From Gammaproteobacteria bacterium RIFCSPLOWO2_12_47_11 (GTDB taxonomy: Bacteria > Pseudomonadota > Gammaproteobacteria > Eutrophobiales > Eutrophobiaceae), in contig MGYU01000028.1 in assembly GCA_001801885.1 (NCBI GenBank), positions 1-41,709 of the forward strand: 41,709 bases of DNA, written 5' to 3'. The notes under the pieces were generated by a model. It was not told where the DNA came from. It saw only the letters and a program-made list of their open reading frames with translations, and made no database searches. Every line of letters begins with the position of its first letter. Within the stretch, counting starts at the first letter, position 1. Below, piece by piece: positions 1 through 8,111 of the stretch. Position numbers and translations under genes: made by a program.

Positions 1-1
1 G

Positions 2-241
2 GAATATGACCAGGATTTTCTTTCCAGCGCACAGAGCTTTCATGCCATGAGCGGTAATGAACGTCTCCTGGCAAGACCACTGCGGCTGACCACCATTCAA
101 GCCGGTACGGATACCCGATTTTCTGAACTGGCTGGAAACTCCCCTTTGGAAACCTTTCCCGAAGAGCAATTACGCCTGATCAATGCCATGTACCCGCAGG
201 GTGAACCACAACCCGGTATGCTCCTGAAGGTGGTTAAATAA
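2..241 (+). CDS. C-terminal end of an M48-family metalloprotease (BepA/YfgC-like), 5' truncated
   Basis: The reading frame is open from base 2 and runs through the ATG at 47, so the gene starts before the window. The visible 79 residues match the tail I associate with periplasmic M48 proteases that carry TPR repeats: a SFHAMSGNERLLARP-like segment, a RLTTIQAG strand, then an LRLINAMYP segment and a closing PGMLLKVVK. In the family this tail follows the TPR part; the zinc site (HExxH) would lie upstream and is not visible. Such proteins take part in outer-membrane protein quality control. The assignment rests on a short stretch and is moderately sure. Confidence 0.6.
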   Translation, partial: EYDQDFLSSAQSFHAMSGNERLLARPLRLTTIQAGTDTRFSELAGNSPLETFPEEQLRLINAMYPQGEPQPGMLLKVVK

Positions 242-637
242 CAGGGGAATATGACTGTCAGTTGAACACAAGTTAGTCGAATAATTTAATCCTGTTTCTA
301 ATTTAATCAGGATAAACTATTGCCAAAATTACCAATCGCCCTTTATCCACATTTTTTGTGGATAACTTTGTGGATGAAGTGAGTACAGAAAACGCCAATC
401 AGTGCTACTCATGAAAGTAAGACAAAACAGTTAAAATTTAGCCGATCATATATTATATATATTTATCAATAAGTTACACACAAGTATATGGCTTGCAGGC
501 CCATCAATCTCAGGAACAGGCAGAAACAGGACAACCCAGAAACGTATTGTGTATAAAAAACTGCGCGGAACTGGCCAGATGATTAAATATTGAACTTTCG
601 CAAGACATTTTATTCAAAATATTTGCAAGGAAATTAT
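242..637. other. Gene-free AT-rich intergenic stretch
   Basis: I see no convincing gene here. The stretch contains an inverted pair of DnaA-box 9-mers with a third close variant (343-377), a short inverted repeat ATCCTG/CAGGAT near 288-313, and a very AT-rich run at 447-471. The minus-strand open frame at 510-770 overlaps the terminator and the engB end and has no coding character. Confidence 0.5.
343..377. promoter_or_regulatory. Cluster of DnaA-box-like 9-mers
   Basis: TTATCCACA lies at 343-351 and its exact reverse complement TGTGGATAA at 357-365, separated by five T residues. A one-mismatch copy, TGTGGATGA, follows at 369-377. The first two are perfect matches to the strong E. coli DnaA box. 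An AT-rich run begins about 70 bp downstream. Whether this is a regulatory, titration or replication site cannot be told from sequence. Confidence 0.4.
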
Positions 638-739
638 CCGTTCTGACTTCTGGAACGGTACCTATCCCGGTCTCCCCAGCCGGGTATTTTGGCCCCGGGA
701 TACTCTCCTCCCCTTTGACAGACCCGGGGCCGTTTTTTT
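625..739 (+). ncRNA. Putative small RNA with three stem-loops, next to engB
   Basis: Three consecutive hairpins end in a U-run: CCGTTC/GAACGG at 638-658, CCCGG/CCGGG at 666-684, and the terminator stem at 691-731. The loops of hairpins 2 and 3 are pyrimidine-rich (CTCCCCA; CTCTCCTCCCC), which could pair with purine-rich ribosome binding sites. The RNA converges with engB, the position and orientation of Spot 42 in E. coli and ErsA in Pseudomonas, although here the upstream gene is a protease and not polA. The 5' end is a guess because no clear promoter was found. Sequence identity with either RNA was not established. Confidence 0.42.
691..739 (+). terminator. Rho-independent terminator
   Basis: GGCCCCGGG (691-699) and CCCGGGGCC (723-731) form a perfect nine-pair GC stem around a 23-nt loop, followed by G and seven T residues on the plus strand. 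The stem lies 450 bp past the protease stop, so it more likely ends a separate short transcript. There is no T-run on the other side to serve engB. Confidence 0.75.
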
Positions 740-742
740 CCC

Positions 743-1420
743 TCAAACATGACCATGGAATACCAGCCATTCATCTAGCTTGCGCCTGGCTTCCTCAACA
801 CCGACCTCATTCAGCACGGAAAATAACTGTGCACTGAATTTACCGCCCCGATACCTGGTTTTCAGGATCTGGAGGGTTTTGATGCCGGCCCCTCTGCCCA
901 GTTTATCGGCCTTGTTCAACAACACGTGGACGGGCAGATCAGCGTTTATACACCATTCCAGCATCTGCTCATCATAGGGCTTCAGGGGATGCCGAATGTC
1001 CATGATCAACATCAATCCCATCAATGATGCTCTTGTTTCAAAATAAACCTGCATGACATTGGCCCAGTGCAGTTTTATCTTTTCCGGGACCCTGGCATAA
1101 CCATATCCCGGCAAATCCACCAGCCGCTGCCCTGCTCCGACTGCAAAAAAATTCAATTGCTGGGTCCGGCCGGGAGTTTTGCTGGTACGTGCCAGCCGGT
1201 GATTCCCGGTAACCGCGTTGAGCACGCTGGATTTACCTACGTTGGATCGTCCGGCAAAAGCCACTTCCACACCCTGATCTGGCGGACATTGGGCCAGGGT
1301 ATGTGCACCAAGCAGAAAAACCGCATTGTTATAATTAATTTTTGACAATGGCCTGTTGTCTTTATAAATGATTATTTTGCTGACATTGTGCCCATGTTGG
1401 GTAGAATTGCCTATAAGCAA
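743..1420 (-). CDS. engB: Ribosome-biogenesis GTPase EngB (YihA/YsxC)
   Basis: EngB is a TRAFAC-class GTPase needed for assembly of the large ribosomal subunit. All G motifs are visible in 225 residues: P-loop GRSNVGKSS at 57-65, the switch I segment TSKTPGRTQ, DLPGYGYA for G3, and NKADKL for G4. The body from NNAVFLLGAH onward matches the normal N-terminus, so the ATG at 1420 adds about 25 residues. A TTG at codon 25 (start near 1348) is a possible alternative; neither has a strong ribosome binding site. The gene is divergent from cytochrome c4 and convergent with the putative small RNA. The neighbourhood is the one seen in Pseudomonas. Confidence 0.93.
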   Translation of the reverse strand: MLIGNSTQHGHNVSKIIIYKDNRPLSKINYNNAVFLLGAHTLAQCPPDQGVEVAFAGRSNVGKSSVLNAVTGNHRLARTSKTPGRTQQLNFFAVGAGQRLVDLPGYGYARVPEKIKLHWANVMQVYFETRASLMGLMLIMDIRHPLKPYDEQMLEWCINADLPVHVLLNKADKLGRGAGIKTLQILKTRYRGGKFSAQLFSVLNEVGVEEARRKLDEWLVFHGHV

Positions 1421-1511
1421 TGCGAATGATACAGTTCCGGACTGAATCTGAATGGAACATAATACAAATTATTTTATACGCCTGACCGTTATATGCCGGA
1501 CTTGATAATCG

Positions 1512-2120
1512 ATGATACGTAATTACTCCATTTTCATTATTTCTTTCCTGTCGCTCCTGTCTCCCAACAGTCATGCAGAAAGTAATGTTGCTGCAGGTAA
1601 GGAAAAATCCCAGGTGTGTGCAGCCTGTCACGGGGTTGATGGTAACAGCAGTAATCCGATCTGGCCCAAACTGGCCGGGCAACATGCTGAATATATCGTT
1701 AAACAACTTACAGACTTTAAATCGGGAAGTCGTGAAAATGTTCAGATGTCGCCCATGGCTGCCAATCTTTCCGAACAGGACGTCCTGGATCTTGCTGCCT
1801 ACTATTCCAGCCAGAAGATAAATCAGGGCAAGACTGATCCGGCCGCGCTGGTACCCGGCGAAAAAATCTACCGGGCGGGCAGTATCGATGCAGGCGTTCC
1901 TGCCTGTACTGCCTGTCATGGGCCCAACGGCCGGGGTAATACTGCTGCATTATATCCCGCCCTCGGCGGGCAATATGCGGCCTATACCCAGGCACAATTA
2001 AAGGCGTTCCGGGAAGGCGCACGCACAAATGACAACAATAGTGTCATGCGTACTATTGTGAAGAGAATAACGGATGATGAGATAAAGGCAGTCTCTGAGT
2101 ACATACAGGGCTTACATTAA
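1512..2120 (+). CDS. Dihaem cytochrome c4
   Basis: This is a periplasmic electron carrier of the cytochrome c4 type, with two class I cytochrome domains in tandem; the family donates electrons to terminal oxidases. A signal peptide covers about residues 1-22 (cleavage after SHA). Haem-binding motifs are CAACH at 36-40 and CTACH at 132-136, each followed by G-x-[DN]-G. Methionine ligands are plausibly in the QMSPMA segment (79-82) and at M179. The length of 202 residues is normal for the family. It is followed by dsbA after 150 bp, which fits because thiol chemistry affects c-type cytochrome maturation. Confidence 0.92.
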   Translation: MIRNYSIFIISFLSLLSPNSHAESNVAAGKEKSQVCAACHGVDGNSSNPIWPKLAGQHAEYIVKQLTDFKSGSRENVQMSPMAANLSEQDVLDLAAYYSSQKINQGKTDPAALVPGEKIYRAGSIDAGVPACTACHGPNGRGNTAALYPALGGQYAAYTQAQLKAFREGARTNDNNSVMRTIVKRITDDEIKAVSEYIQGLH

Positions 2121-2270
2121 ATCCGATTGAGCGCCTGAGTCCCCGCCTTATTAACTGTGACAGGACTGTGCGTGGCACTTTTTGCGTTTCTCAATGTCAA
2201 TATTCCCTGCCCGGACTGCACACGAACAGTGAATTGTAATAGTTATCAATAAAATCATCGGAAATACATT

Positions 2271-2897
2271 ATGAAATTAAGAACACTTTTTACCGGTTTA
2301 TTTGCTGTTGTGATATTCACTCATGCCTGGGCAGGTGGGCGCGAAGCACGTCCATTTGATGAACTTAATCCGCCGCAACCGACAAAAACAGGTGACAAAA
2401 CAGAAGTTGTCGAGGTGTTCTGGTACGGCTGTCCGCATTGTTATTCGCTTGAACCGTATCTTGAACAATGGCTGAAAACAAAACCTGAAGATGTAGAGTT
2501 CAGGCGGATCCCGGGAGTATTAGGAAAAAACTGGTTACCGCATGCACGCGCCTACTATACTGCTGAAATACTCGGCATTCTCGATACAATACACAATCCA
2601 TTATTCAATGCCATACACAGGGAAAACAAAAATATCATGGATGAAAAAAGGTTGAGAGATTTCTTCGTCCAACAAGGTGTAAAAGAAGATGAATTCAACA
2701 GGGTTTATCAATCACAGGATGTGACTGACAAAGTAAAAGAAGCCTTCATCGCAGGACAGGGCTACAAACTCACCGGTGTACCCGCCATTATCATTAATGG
2801 TAAATACCGCACCAGCGCCGCCATGACTGGCAGCAACCAGAAACTTATCGAGACTATCAACCAGCTCGTAGACCGGGAAAGAAATCCGGTACGGTAA
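2271..2897 (+). CDS. dsbA: Thiol:disulfide interchange protein DsbA
   Basis: A periplasmic oxidase that introduces disulfides into secreted proteins. A signal peptide spans residues 1-21 (cleavage after AWA). The redox motif CPHC is at 54-57 within a WYGCPHCYS context, and the cis-proline loop reads TGVPAI near the C-terminal part of the thioredoxin fold, with the alpha-helical insertion between. Length (208) is normal. The order cytochrome c4 then dsbA is shared with Pseudomonas. No dsbB is in the window. Confidence 0.93.
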   Translation: MKLRTLFTGLFAVVIFTHAWAGGREARPFDELNPPQPTKTGDKTEVVEVFWYGCPHCYSLEPYLEQWLKTKPEDVEFRRIPGVLGKNWLPHARAYYTAEILGILDTIHNPLFNAIHRENKNIMDEKRLRDFFVQQGVKEDEFNRVYQSQDVTDKVKEAFIAGQGYKLTGVPAIIINGKYRTSAAMTGSNQKLIETINQLVDRERNPVR

Positions 2898-3006
2898 AGA
2901 GGTTATTAATATCAAACCGCATGTTATTCAAATAATTAGATTAATTGTGCACATTCAATAACAGAATTAATTGATCTTGTCAGAGTAGTTGTCCACAATC
3001 GCTGCC

Positions 3007-3957
3007 ATGCAGATATCACTACTGTCACGGCGTTATATACAGATACTGATCATTGTGATCGTGCTGATCAGTTTCATCTCGATTATCTGGCACTATGAGC
3101 AATCTATCACCAAGCACCAGTCCATTATCAGGAACTACGAGCAATCTATTGCAAATCACCAGTCCAGCATCCAGTCTTTGCAGGCACAACTCACGGTACA
3201 AAAAAGTACAAATCAACAATTAATCGAAAATATTGGCCAGATACAGGCAGCCTGGAAAGTTACAGAGACAGAATTACAGGAGCTGCTTGCTATGGATTGG
3301 GAAGAGAAAAATGCAGATGCAAGGGAAGAGAATGAATTCCTGCACAAGAAAATAAACGAACTGAAATACCAATATGATATCGATATTGCCAGATTGCAAC
3401 GGGCCCAGAGTTTTCTGTCAGCACAGAATAATTCAATGAGGGATTTCCATGTCCAGTTGGAAGAAATTAATTACGGTCTTGAACAGAATATTGCCAAGCT
3501 TGAATCAAATATCAAACTGCAGAGCAAGACCATTGCCAACCTGGAATCGGAAATCAAACAACATAAACAAGCCATCGCCAGTCTGCAAAAACCGGCGCCT
3601 GAACCACCCACAGTCCAGCCCTCCACTGCCAAGATGTCAACCGGCGAAGAAGATAAATCCGATGTTTACCGGCATGTACGTTTACAGTCCCTGAACAATG
3701 CAATGATAAACCAGGATTCTGTTGCCAGAAAAAATATCCTTGTCAGTGTCATTCCTACAATTCCGAATGGTGTATCAGGTGACGAGTTCCTGTCACTTGT
3801 TGCTGGCATGAAAAGCGAGGATATTCTGTCAGCAATCCAGTTAACCAACAAATATATAACCCGCCCCCTGGACAGCAAGACGATCTCTGCACTGACCGGA
3901 ATATTGAATGAAAAAGATGCTGAGGCAGTCAGTCTTATTTTTAAAACAAAAGAATAG
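3007..3957 (+). CDS. Unrecognised inner-membrane protein with long coiled coil
   Basis: I do not recognise this protein. One transmembrane segment lies at about residues 5-23 (ILIIVIVLISFISIIW core), followed by a coiled coil of roughly 170 residues rich in Q, N, E and L. A Pro-rich hinge (PAPEPPTVQPS) then leads to a C-terminal globular part of about 95 residues with helix-rich character. The coiled coil begins with a 14-residue repeat (YEQSI.KHQS type) encoded by two 42-bp direct repeats at 3094-3177. The frame is open from a TTG at 2989, but the ATG at 3007 places the membrane segment normally; neither has a good ribosome binding site. Topology suggests a periplasmic tether or scaffold; that is inference. 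Confidence 0.7.
   Translation: MQISLLSRRYIQILIIVIVLISFISIIWHYEQSITKHQSIIRNYEQSIANHQSSIQSLQAQLTVQKSTNQQLIENIGQIQAAWKVTETELQELLAMDWEEKNADAREENEFLHKKINELKYQYDIDIARLQRAQSFLSAQNNSMRDFHVQLEEINYGLEQNIAKLESNIKLQSKTIANLESEIKQHKQAIASLQKPAPEPPTVQPSTAKMSTGEEDKSDVYRHVRLQSLNNAMINQDSVARKNILVSVIPTIPNGVSGDEFLSLVAGMKSEDILSAIQLTNKYITRPLDSKTISALTGILNEKDAEAVSLIFKTKE
3094..3177 (+). repeat. Two imperfect 42-bp tandem repeats inside the coiled-coil gene
   Basis: Units at 3094-3135 and 3136-3177 both begin TA[TC]GAGCAATCTAT and contain ATCACCAGTCC-like cores. They encode two 14-residue (two-heptad) coiled-coil units. The period keeps the reading frame, so this is likely internal duplication of heptads. Confidence 0.7.
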
Positions 3958-3989
3958 TTAATCCATCAGGCAGCAAACAGGCATTTTTT

Positions 3990-4622
3990 TCAGGCCAGGA
4001 CCGGAAATAGTCCTTTCAGGCCATTCGCAATAAACTCAATAGCAATCGCCGCAAGCAAAAGCCCCATGATGCGCGTGAAGATATTCAGACCGGTCTGGCT
4101 GATATGTCTTGTTATCCACGGGATCAGGGATAATATCATCCAGAGAATAACGCCTATGATAATGATATCGACGCCAATAATCATATAATGCCATACACTC
4201 GCCTCTTTATGCGCGTAAAGAATCACTGTGCTGATAGCGCCAGGCCCTGCAAGTAATGGCATCGACAGTGGCACCACGGCAACAGATTCCTTGGATTCAC
4301 CTTCGTGCGTCTCTTCACGGGTACTTACTACCGGACTGATCCGGGCATGCAACATTGATATGGCTATCAGCAATAGCAGGATGCCTCCGGCAACCCTGAA
4401 TGAGTTTATGCTGATCCCGAAAAAACCGAGGATTGCCTCACCAAGGACAAGCGCTACCAATAAAACAGAAGAAACTGTCAGCACAACAATATTTGCGATG
4501 CGTTTGCGCTCCTGTTCAGTCACCCCCATAGTCAGCGAAACAAAAATGGGTACTGCACCTACCGGATTAACGATGGCCAGCAAACCAATAAGGATTTTTG
4601 TATATTCCGTGAATTCAAGCAT
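3990..4622 (-). CDS. MarC-family integral membrane protein
   Basis: The 210-residue protein has the MarC family layout: six predicted membrane segments, with the LLAIVNPVGAVPIF motif near the N-terminus and the second half-repeat motif PLLAGPGAIST after a charged loop (STREETHEGESKES). The family's transport function is not settled; the old link to multiple antibiotic resistance was withdrawn. The gene converges with the coiled-coil protein gene, 32 bp apart, with no clear terminator between. It stands alone on its strand. Confidence 0.88.
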   Translation of the reverse strand: MLEFTEYTKILIGLLAIVNPVGAVPIFVSLTMGVTEQERKRIANIVVLTVSSVLLVALVLGEAILGFFGISINSFRVAGGILLLLIAISMLHARISPVVSTREETHEGESKESVAVVPLSMPLLAGPGAISTVILYAHKEASVWHYMIIGVDIIIIGVILWMILSLIPWITRHISQTGLNIFTRIMGLLLAAIAIEFIANGLKGLFPVLA

Positions 4623-4763
4623 AGCCAGACTGGATTAATATGAGTTCAGATCCAAATTCTGAATAATTTACCGGATTCTTTCACAAAATCGCGGGATACT
4701 GTAACAGTGTGGGCTCAAGTAAATGCATCTTTGCAAGACAGGCATCCAGGAGACGCCCAGTTT

Positions 4764-6503
4764 CTACATTTCTATCACATCTGCCATGATTAGATGGTCC
4801 ATAGGCGGTTGTATGAAATCTCCCTGGCCATAATCGAATCCCAACTCTATCGCAGTATTCAACTGCTGGCCATTACAAATCCGTTCGATTACCGTTAGTG
4901 AACCAAGTTCTCTGGCTACCTGGCTGGTTTCCGCAATTATGTTGATTTCACTACTGTCCATGGTGAATTTTATAAATTCGAAACCGGCTTGTTTAACGCA
5001 AGTTTCCAGCACTGAGGCATTCATCACATCAAACAGGGCAAAACCGACCCCCCAGATATCACGCATCTGGTTGATGAGATTCAGCACATGCTTCTTGTGT
5101 GCCAGGAAATCAGGCGGCCATATTTCAAATACCAGGGTAGAGGCGATATTCGGGATTTTGGTTTTTTTAATCAGGCTGTCCATCCATTCATATAGTTTAT
5201 TGCTGCGAAGTGATTCTTCAAACAGGCGGATGAATAATCCGCAACTCCCGCTGGAGTTTTCTTTTTTCATATTCAGTATCTGCGCAAGCGCATAACGTGC
5301 AGCCCAAAGATCAAGGGTGCCGGGACTACCATGCCTGATATCCATATTTTGGATTTCAAGTGCATCAAACATCTTCCCGTCATTTTCAACAATATTCATA
5401 CGCATCTGAAAATAACTGGCCTTGAACGAAGCCGCGGTCTCTGACAACGCGATATAAGGTTGAAAATAGGGCTGGATACTGTTGAGTTTGATGATCTCGG
5501 CGAGATCAATCGAGATCTTTTCAGTATTAGGGGTAACCTCTGATTCTGTTGAGATAGCGTCTGCAGGAGACAACTCCCCGGCTTCATAATCGCTCACCAG
5601 AAATGCAATACCTTTATCTGTTGCTGCAAGACAAGCCTTATCAGCCTTGTCCAGAATGGTATCCACATTCTGTCCTTGACCAATTACAACAATGCCGATA
5701 CTGGCAGTCGCTTCAATCCTGGTGTGATCATCGGCCTGGAAAGGTTGTTTAATGCGACCACAGATCATTGCGGCAATGATCTCTCCTGTCTGTTTATCCT
5801 TACAATTGTGTATCAGGCAGATAATGGCGTCGCCCATGCGCACGATATTTACTTCCAGTTTCTCGTTGCGGATCAATCTGGCAATAACAGTGGTGATATG
5901 GGAAATGTAATTATCCGTCAGTAACAGGCCATGTTGTTCATGTATCTCATAGTATTGATTAATCCGGACCTGCAACAGAAATGCAAATTTGTCCCCGCTC
6001 TGCTTCTCCATGACTTCCTTGATTTTTTTATAGAAGTGATCCTTGTTGAAAATATTGCTTTGCAGGTTCATTGTGTTTGATAGTAGATCCTGCTTCTGGC
6101 GTTTCTCCATGGCATTATTAACGGCCTTTCGCAGCCTTTCCAGGGACAACTTGGTCTTGTTGATGTAATCCTGTGCGCCAAAACGCATGGCGTCGACTGC
6201 GATTTCCTCGTTGCCGTGCGCAGTCAATATGATCGTGACGGGGAAAGTGTCACTTAATTTATATTTGCGTAACCAGTCAAGGCCATTTTCGCCATTTCCC
6301 AGATCGTAGTCCATGACAAGCAAATCATACTTGCCCCAGTCGAAATCACTCGCGGGCGCGCCTTGTTGCACAGGATCATAAAAATCAAATTGTGCATCCG
6401 GCAATATTTTAACAAAAAATGTTTTTAGCATGGCGCGGAATATCTCATCATCATCAATGATGAGCACCGATTTCAGATCACATTTTAATGGGATTGTACT
6501 CAT
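4764..6503 (-). CDS. Response regulator with degenerate GGDEF and EAL domains (FimX-like layout)
   Basis: Domains in order: a receiver (about 1-135) with acidic pair DDD at 17-19, phospho-acceptor D65 in MDYDLG, T94 and a lysine in NKTK; a GGDEF-like domain (about 150-310) in which the signature is replaced by a RMGDAI segment, so cyclase activity is unlikely; and an EAL-like domain (about 335-575) where the EAL triplet and most metal ligands are missing (ALEIQN at the corresponding place). The C-terminal pattern QGDFIQPP matches the QGxxxxxP motif of EAL proteins. Such double-degenerate proteins act as c-di-GMP or partner-binding effectors, as FimX does in type IV pilus control. The receiver resembles those of the two Ser/Thr kinase fusions at 15386 and 21652. 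It follows the GGDEF membrane protein gene by 37 bp, probably in one operon. Confidence 0.82.
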   Translation of the reverse strand: MSTIPLKCDLKSVLIIDDDEIFRAMLKTFFVKILPDAQFDFYDPVQQGAPASDFDWGKYDLLVMDYDLGNGENGLDWLRKYKLSDTFPVTIILTAHGNEEIAVDAMRFGAQDYINKTKLSLERLRKAVNNAMEKRQKQDLLSNTMNLQSNIFNKDHFYKKIKEVMEKQSGDKFAFLLQVRINQYYEIHEQHGLLLTDNYISHITTVIARLIRNEKLEVNIVRMGDAIICLIHNCKDKQTGEIIAAMICGRIKQPFQADDHTRIEATASIGIVVIGQGQNVDTILDKADKACLAATDKGIAFLVSDYEAGELSPADAISTESEVTPNTEKISIDLAEIIKLNSIQPYFQPYIALSETAASFKASYFQMRMNIVENDGKMFDALEIQNMDIRHGSPGTLDLWAARYALAQILNMKKENSSGSCGLFIRLFEESLRSNKLYEWMDSLIKKTKIPNIASTLVFEIWPPDFLAHKKHVLNLINQMRDIWGVGFALFDVMNASVLETCVKQAGFEFIKFTMDSSEINIIAETSQVARELGSLTVIERICNGQQLNTAIELGFDYGQGDFIQPPMDHLIMADVIEM

Positions 6504-6540
6504 TCAATCGTTCTTTTGCGCCAATATTGGAAGTTACGGT

Positions 6541-7389
6541 TTATTCACCGTAAACTGCTGCCTGATTTCTGCCCTTATCCTTGGCCTTGAACAGTGCAAC
6601 ATCTGCACGACGCATGATTTCATCCGGAGTTTTGATATCAGGCACATAGGCAGCAACACCTATGCTTACTGTGCATGCGACCACCACCCGATTAATTTCA
6701 CTGGGATCATCAAGATAAAATGACTTGTTTTCCACGGCCTTCCTGATTTTCGTAACAGCAATTCTGGCACCGGCAAGAACCGTGTTGGGCAATAATATTG
6801 CCATTTCCTCCTGGCCGTAACGTGCAACAATATCTGTTTCACGAACGGAGGTTTTGATCAGTTTGCCCAGACTGGCGAGAAATTTCCCGGTGTACTCCAT
6901 ACCATGGGAATGGCTAATCTGATCCAGATAATCTATTTCAAGCAACAATATCGAGAAAGTCTGGCGATGCCGTCTTGCCAATAAATGTGCTTCTTTGAGA
7001 CGCAGATCGAAATAAACCCGGTTATAAATCCCCATGGATTCATCGCTGATCCTTTGTTTTTCTATAAGCTCAAAGCTCTTCACAACGCCAAACACGCCTG
7101 TTAATACCTGGCTCGTAATCATTACAAACACGGCGCCCAGAAATAACATTACCGAGACGAGTAAAATCAATCCGGTATCGTCCGTATGTGTGCTGAACAG
7201 CGCAAAAACAAGATAAAGAGCGGAAAATAACCCGACCATGAGAGTCAGCCAAACGAGCCGGATCCTGATCCAACCCTGTTCCAGGCTACGGGTAACCTTC
7301 AGGATAGAGTTAAAGTAATAAATATGCATCACCGAACCCACCAATACCAGCATGACACCTGCGGTTTTCAAGATCTGTGCTTCATACAT
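6541..7389 (-). CDS. Membrane-anchored GGDEF-domain protein with variant active site
   Basis: Three membrane segments (about residues 9-29, 43-66 and 73-97) precede a GGDEF domain (about 118-280). The active-site loop reads RYGQEEM at 190-196, so GG[DE]EF becomes GQEEM: the metal-binding acidic pair is kept but the second glycine and the phenylalanine are changed. Other family features are intact, for example SDESMGIYNRVYFD at the domain start and the closing DVALFKAKDKGRN. Reduced or absent diguanylate cyclase activity is possible. No I-site RxxD is evident five residues before the loop (the stretch there is SVRETD, with an R-E-T-D run nearby). It is the first gene of a two-gene unit with the receiver-GGDEF-EAL protein. 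Confidence 0.85.
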   Translation of the reverse strand: MYEAQILKTAGVMLVLVGSVMHIYYFNSILKVTRSLEQGWIRIRLVWLTLMVGLFSALYLVFALFSTHTDDTGLILLVSVMLFLGAVFVMITSQVLTGVFGVVKSFELIEKQRISDESMGIYNRVYFDLRLKEAHLLARRHRQTFSILLLEIDYLDQISHSHGMEYTGKFLASLGKLIKTSVRETDIVARYGQEEMAILLPNTVLAGARIAVTKIRKAVENKSFYLDDPSEINRVVVACTVSIGVAAYVPDIKTPDEIMRRADVALFKAKDKGRNQAAVYGE

Positions 7390-8111
7390 GGCATGATATC
7401 TCGTCAGCTACTGGGTTTTTTCGTTCAGGATAACCCATGAAACATCCTGTGCGATAGCCGGAATAAGGTTTCTGGAAACACCGGTCAACCGCTTGTCGCG
7501 CCTGTCTGTCGAAACATGAGCACACAGTGAATTCCGATCTGCGCTGTACCTGCGCTCCAGGCCTGAAATACCGTTTGGTTTGTGATAATAACCTGATGAT
7601 TTTTCTCTATAATTAATGTTCTGAACTGTGCGGAAATCTAAACTAACGCAGCTCCACAATATCTGTGTCCATGGACTCGGGTGGGGAAATCGGCCCGTAA
7701 GGCCCGATAAAATAAGGTTAACACTATATCTTTGTTCCATTTCAAGGCAAACTTCACTATGTATGGATGTTATGCACTACTTCTGTAATTACTGCAATTA
7801 ATGCTAGTATTTAGTAGCTGGCTCAGTAAGGTTTTCTGAATTTTATAATAAAGCACCTGATTGAGTTACAGCAGGTTCCATGCTGACATATTGACTCAGT
7901 CCGGAAAAATCCGAGGATATCGGACTTAACGGCCGCAGGCTAGCCCACAGTGCACATACCAGAAAAGTGTGCATAACTTGGTCAAACAACCACATGGTGT
8001 CCCGTCGAGACCCATTTCATGTACCGGGGTGATGCCGGGATAGCATTAGCGTGACAACGTTCAGATTTATTCAGAGGGTTCCGGAATACTATTGACCCCA
8101 GGGTTAACTAA
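7390..8111. other. 722-bp gene-free divergent intergenic region
   Basis: This gap separates the divergent GGDEF operon from the plus-strand chemosensory cluster and should hold both promoters. A perfect TATAAT lies at 7844-7849 on the plus strand but has no matching -35 element at 17 bp. A hairpin AGTCCG/CGGACT lies at 7898-7926. The minus-strand frame at 7408-7740 has no recognisable product and I do not call it. A modest Shine-Dalgarno-like CAGGG precedes the start at 8112. Confidence 0.5.
7844..7849 (+). promoter_or_regulatory. Possible -10 element upstream of the plus-strand chemosensory cluster
   Basis: TATAAT on the plus strand, 262 bp before the first gene of the cluster. The sequence 17 bp upstream (GCTCAG) does not match a -35 box, so this is only a weak candidate. 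Confidence 0.2.

Noticed and set aside
343-480. A chromosomal replication origin
   Set aside because: Only three boxes are present, and neither dnaA, dnaN nor mnmG is adjacent; kept as a DnaA-box cluster only.
510-770. Minus-strand open frame of 86 codons
   Set aside because: It runs through the terminator and the engB end, has no recognisable domain and no ribosome binding site.
1362-1919. Minus-strand frame of 185 codons opposite cytochrome c4
   Set aside because: It is a shadow of the cytochrome gene, whose haem motifs and signal peptide are clear.
7408-7740. Minus-strand open frame of 110 codons in the large intergenic gap
   Set aside because: Composition is not protein-like (rich in R, S, W, C) and it matches no family I know; it lies in a region expected to hold promoters.
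7861-8111. A c-di-GMP riboswitch upstream of the chemosensory cluster
   Set aside because: I looked for the conserved GEMM core sequences and found none; only a simple hairpin is present.
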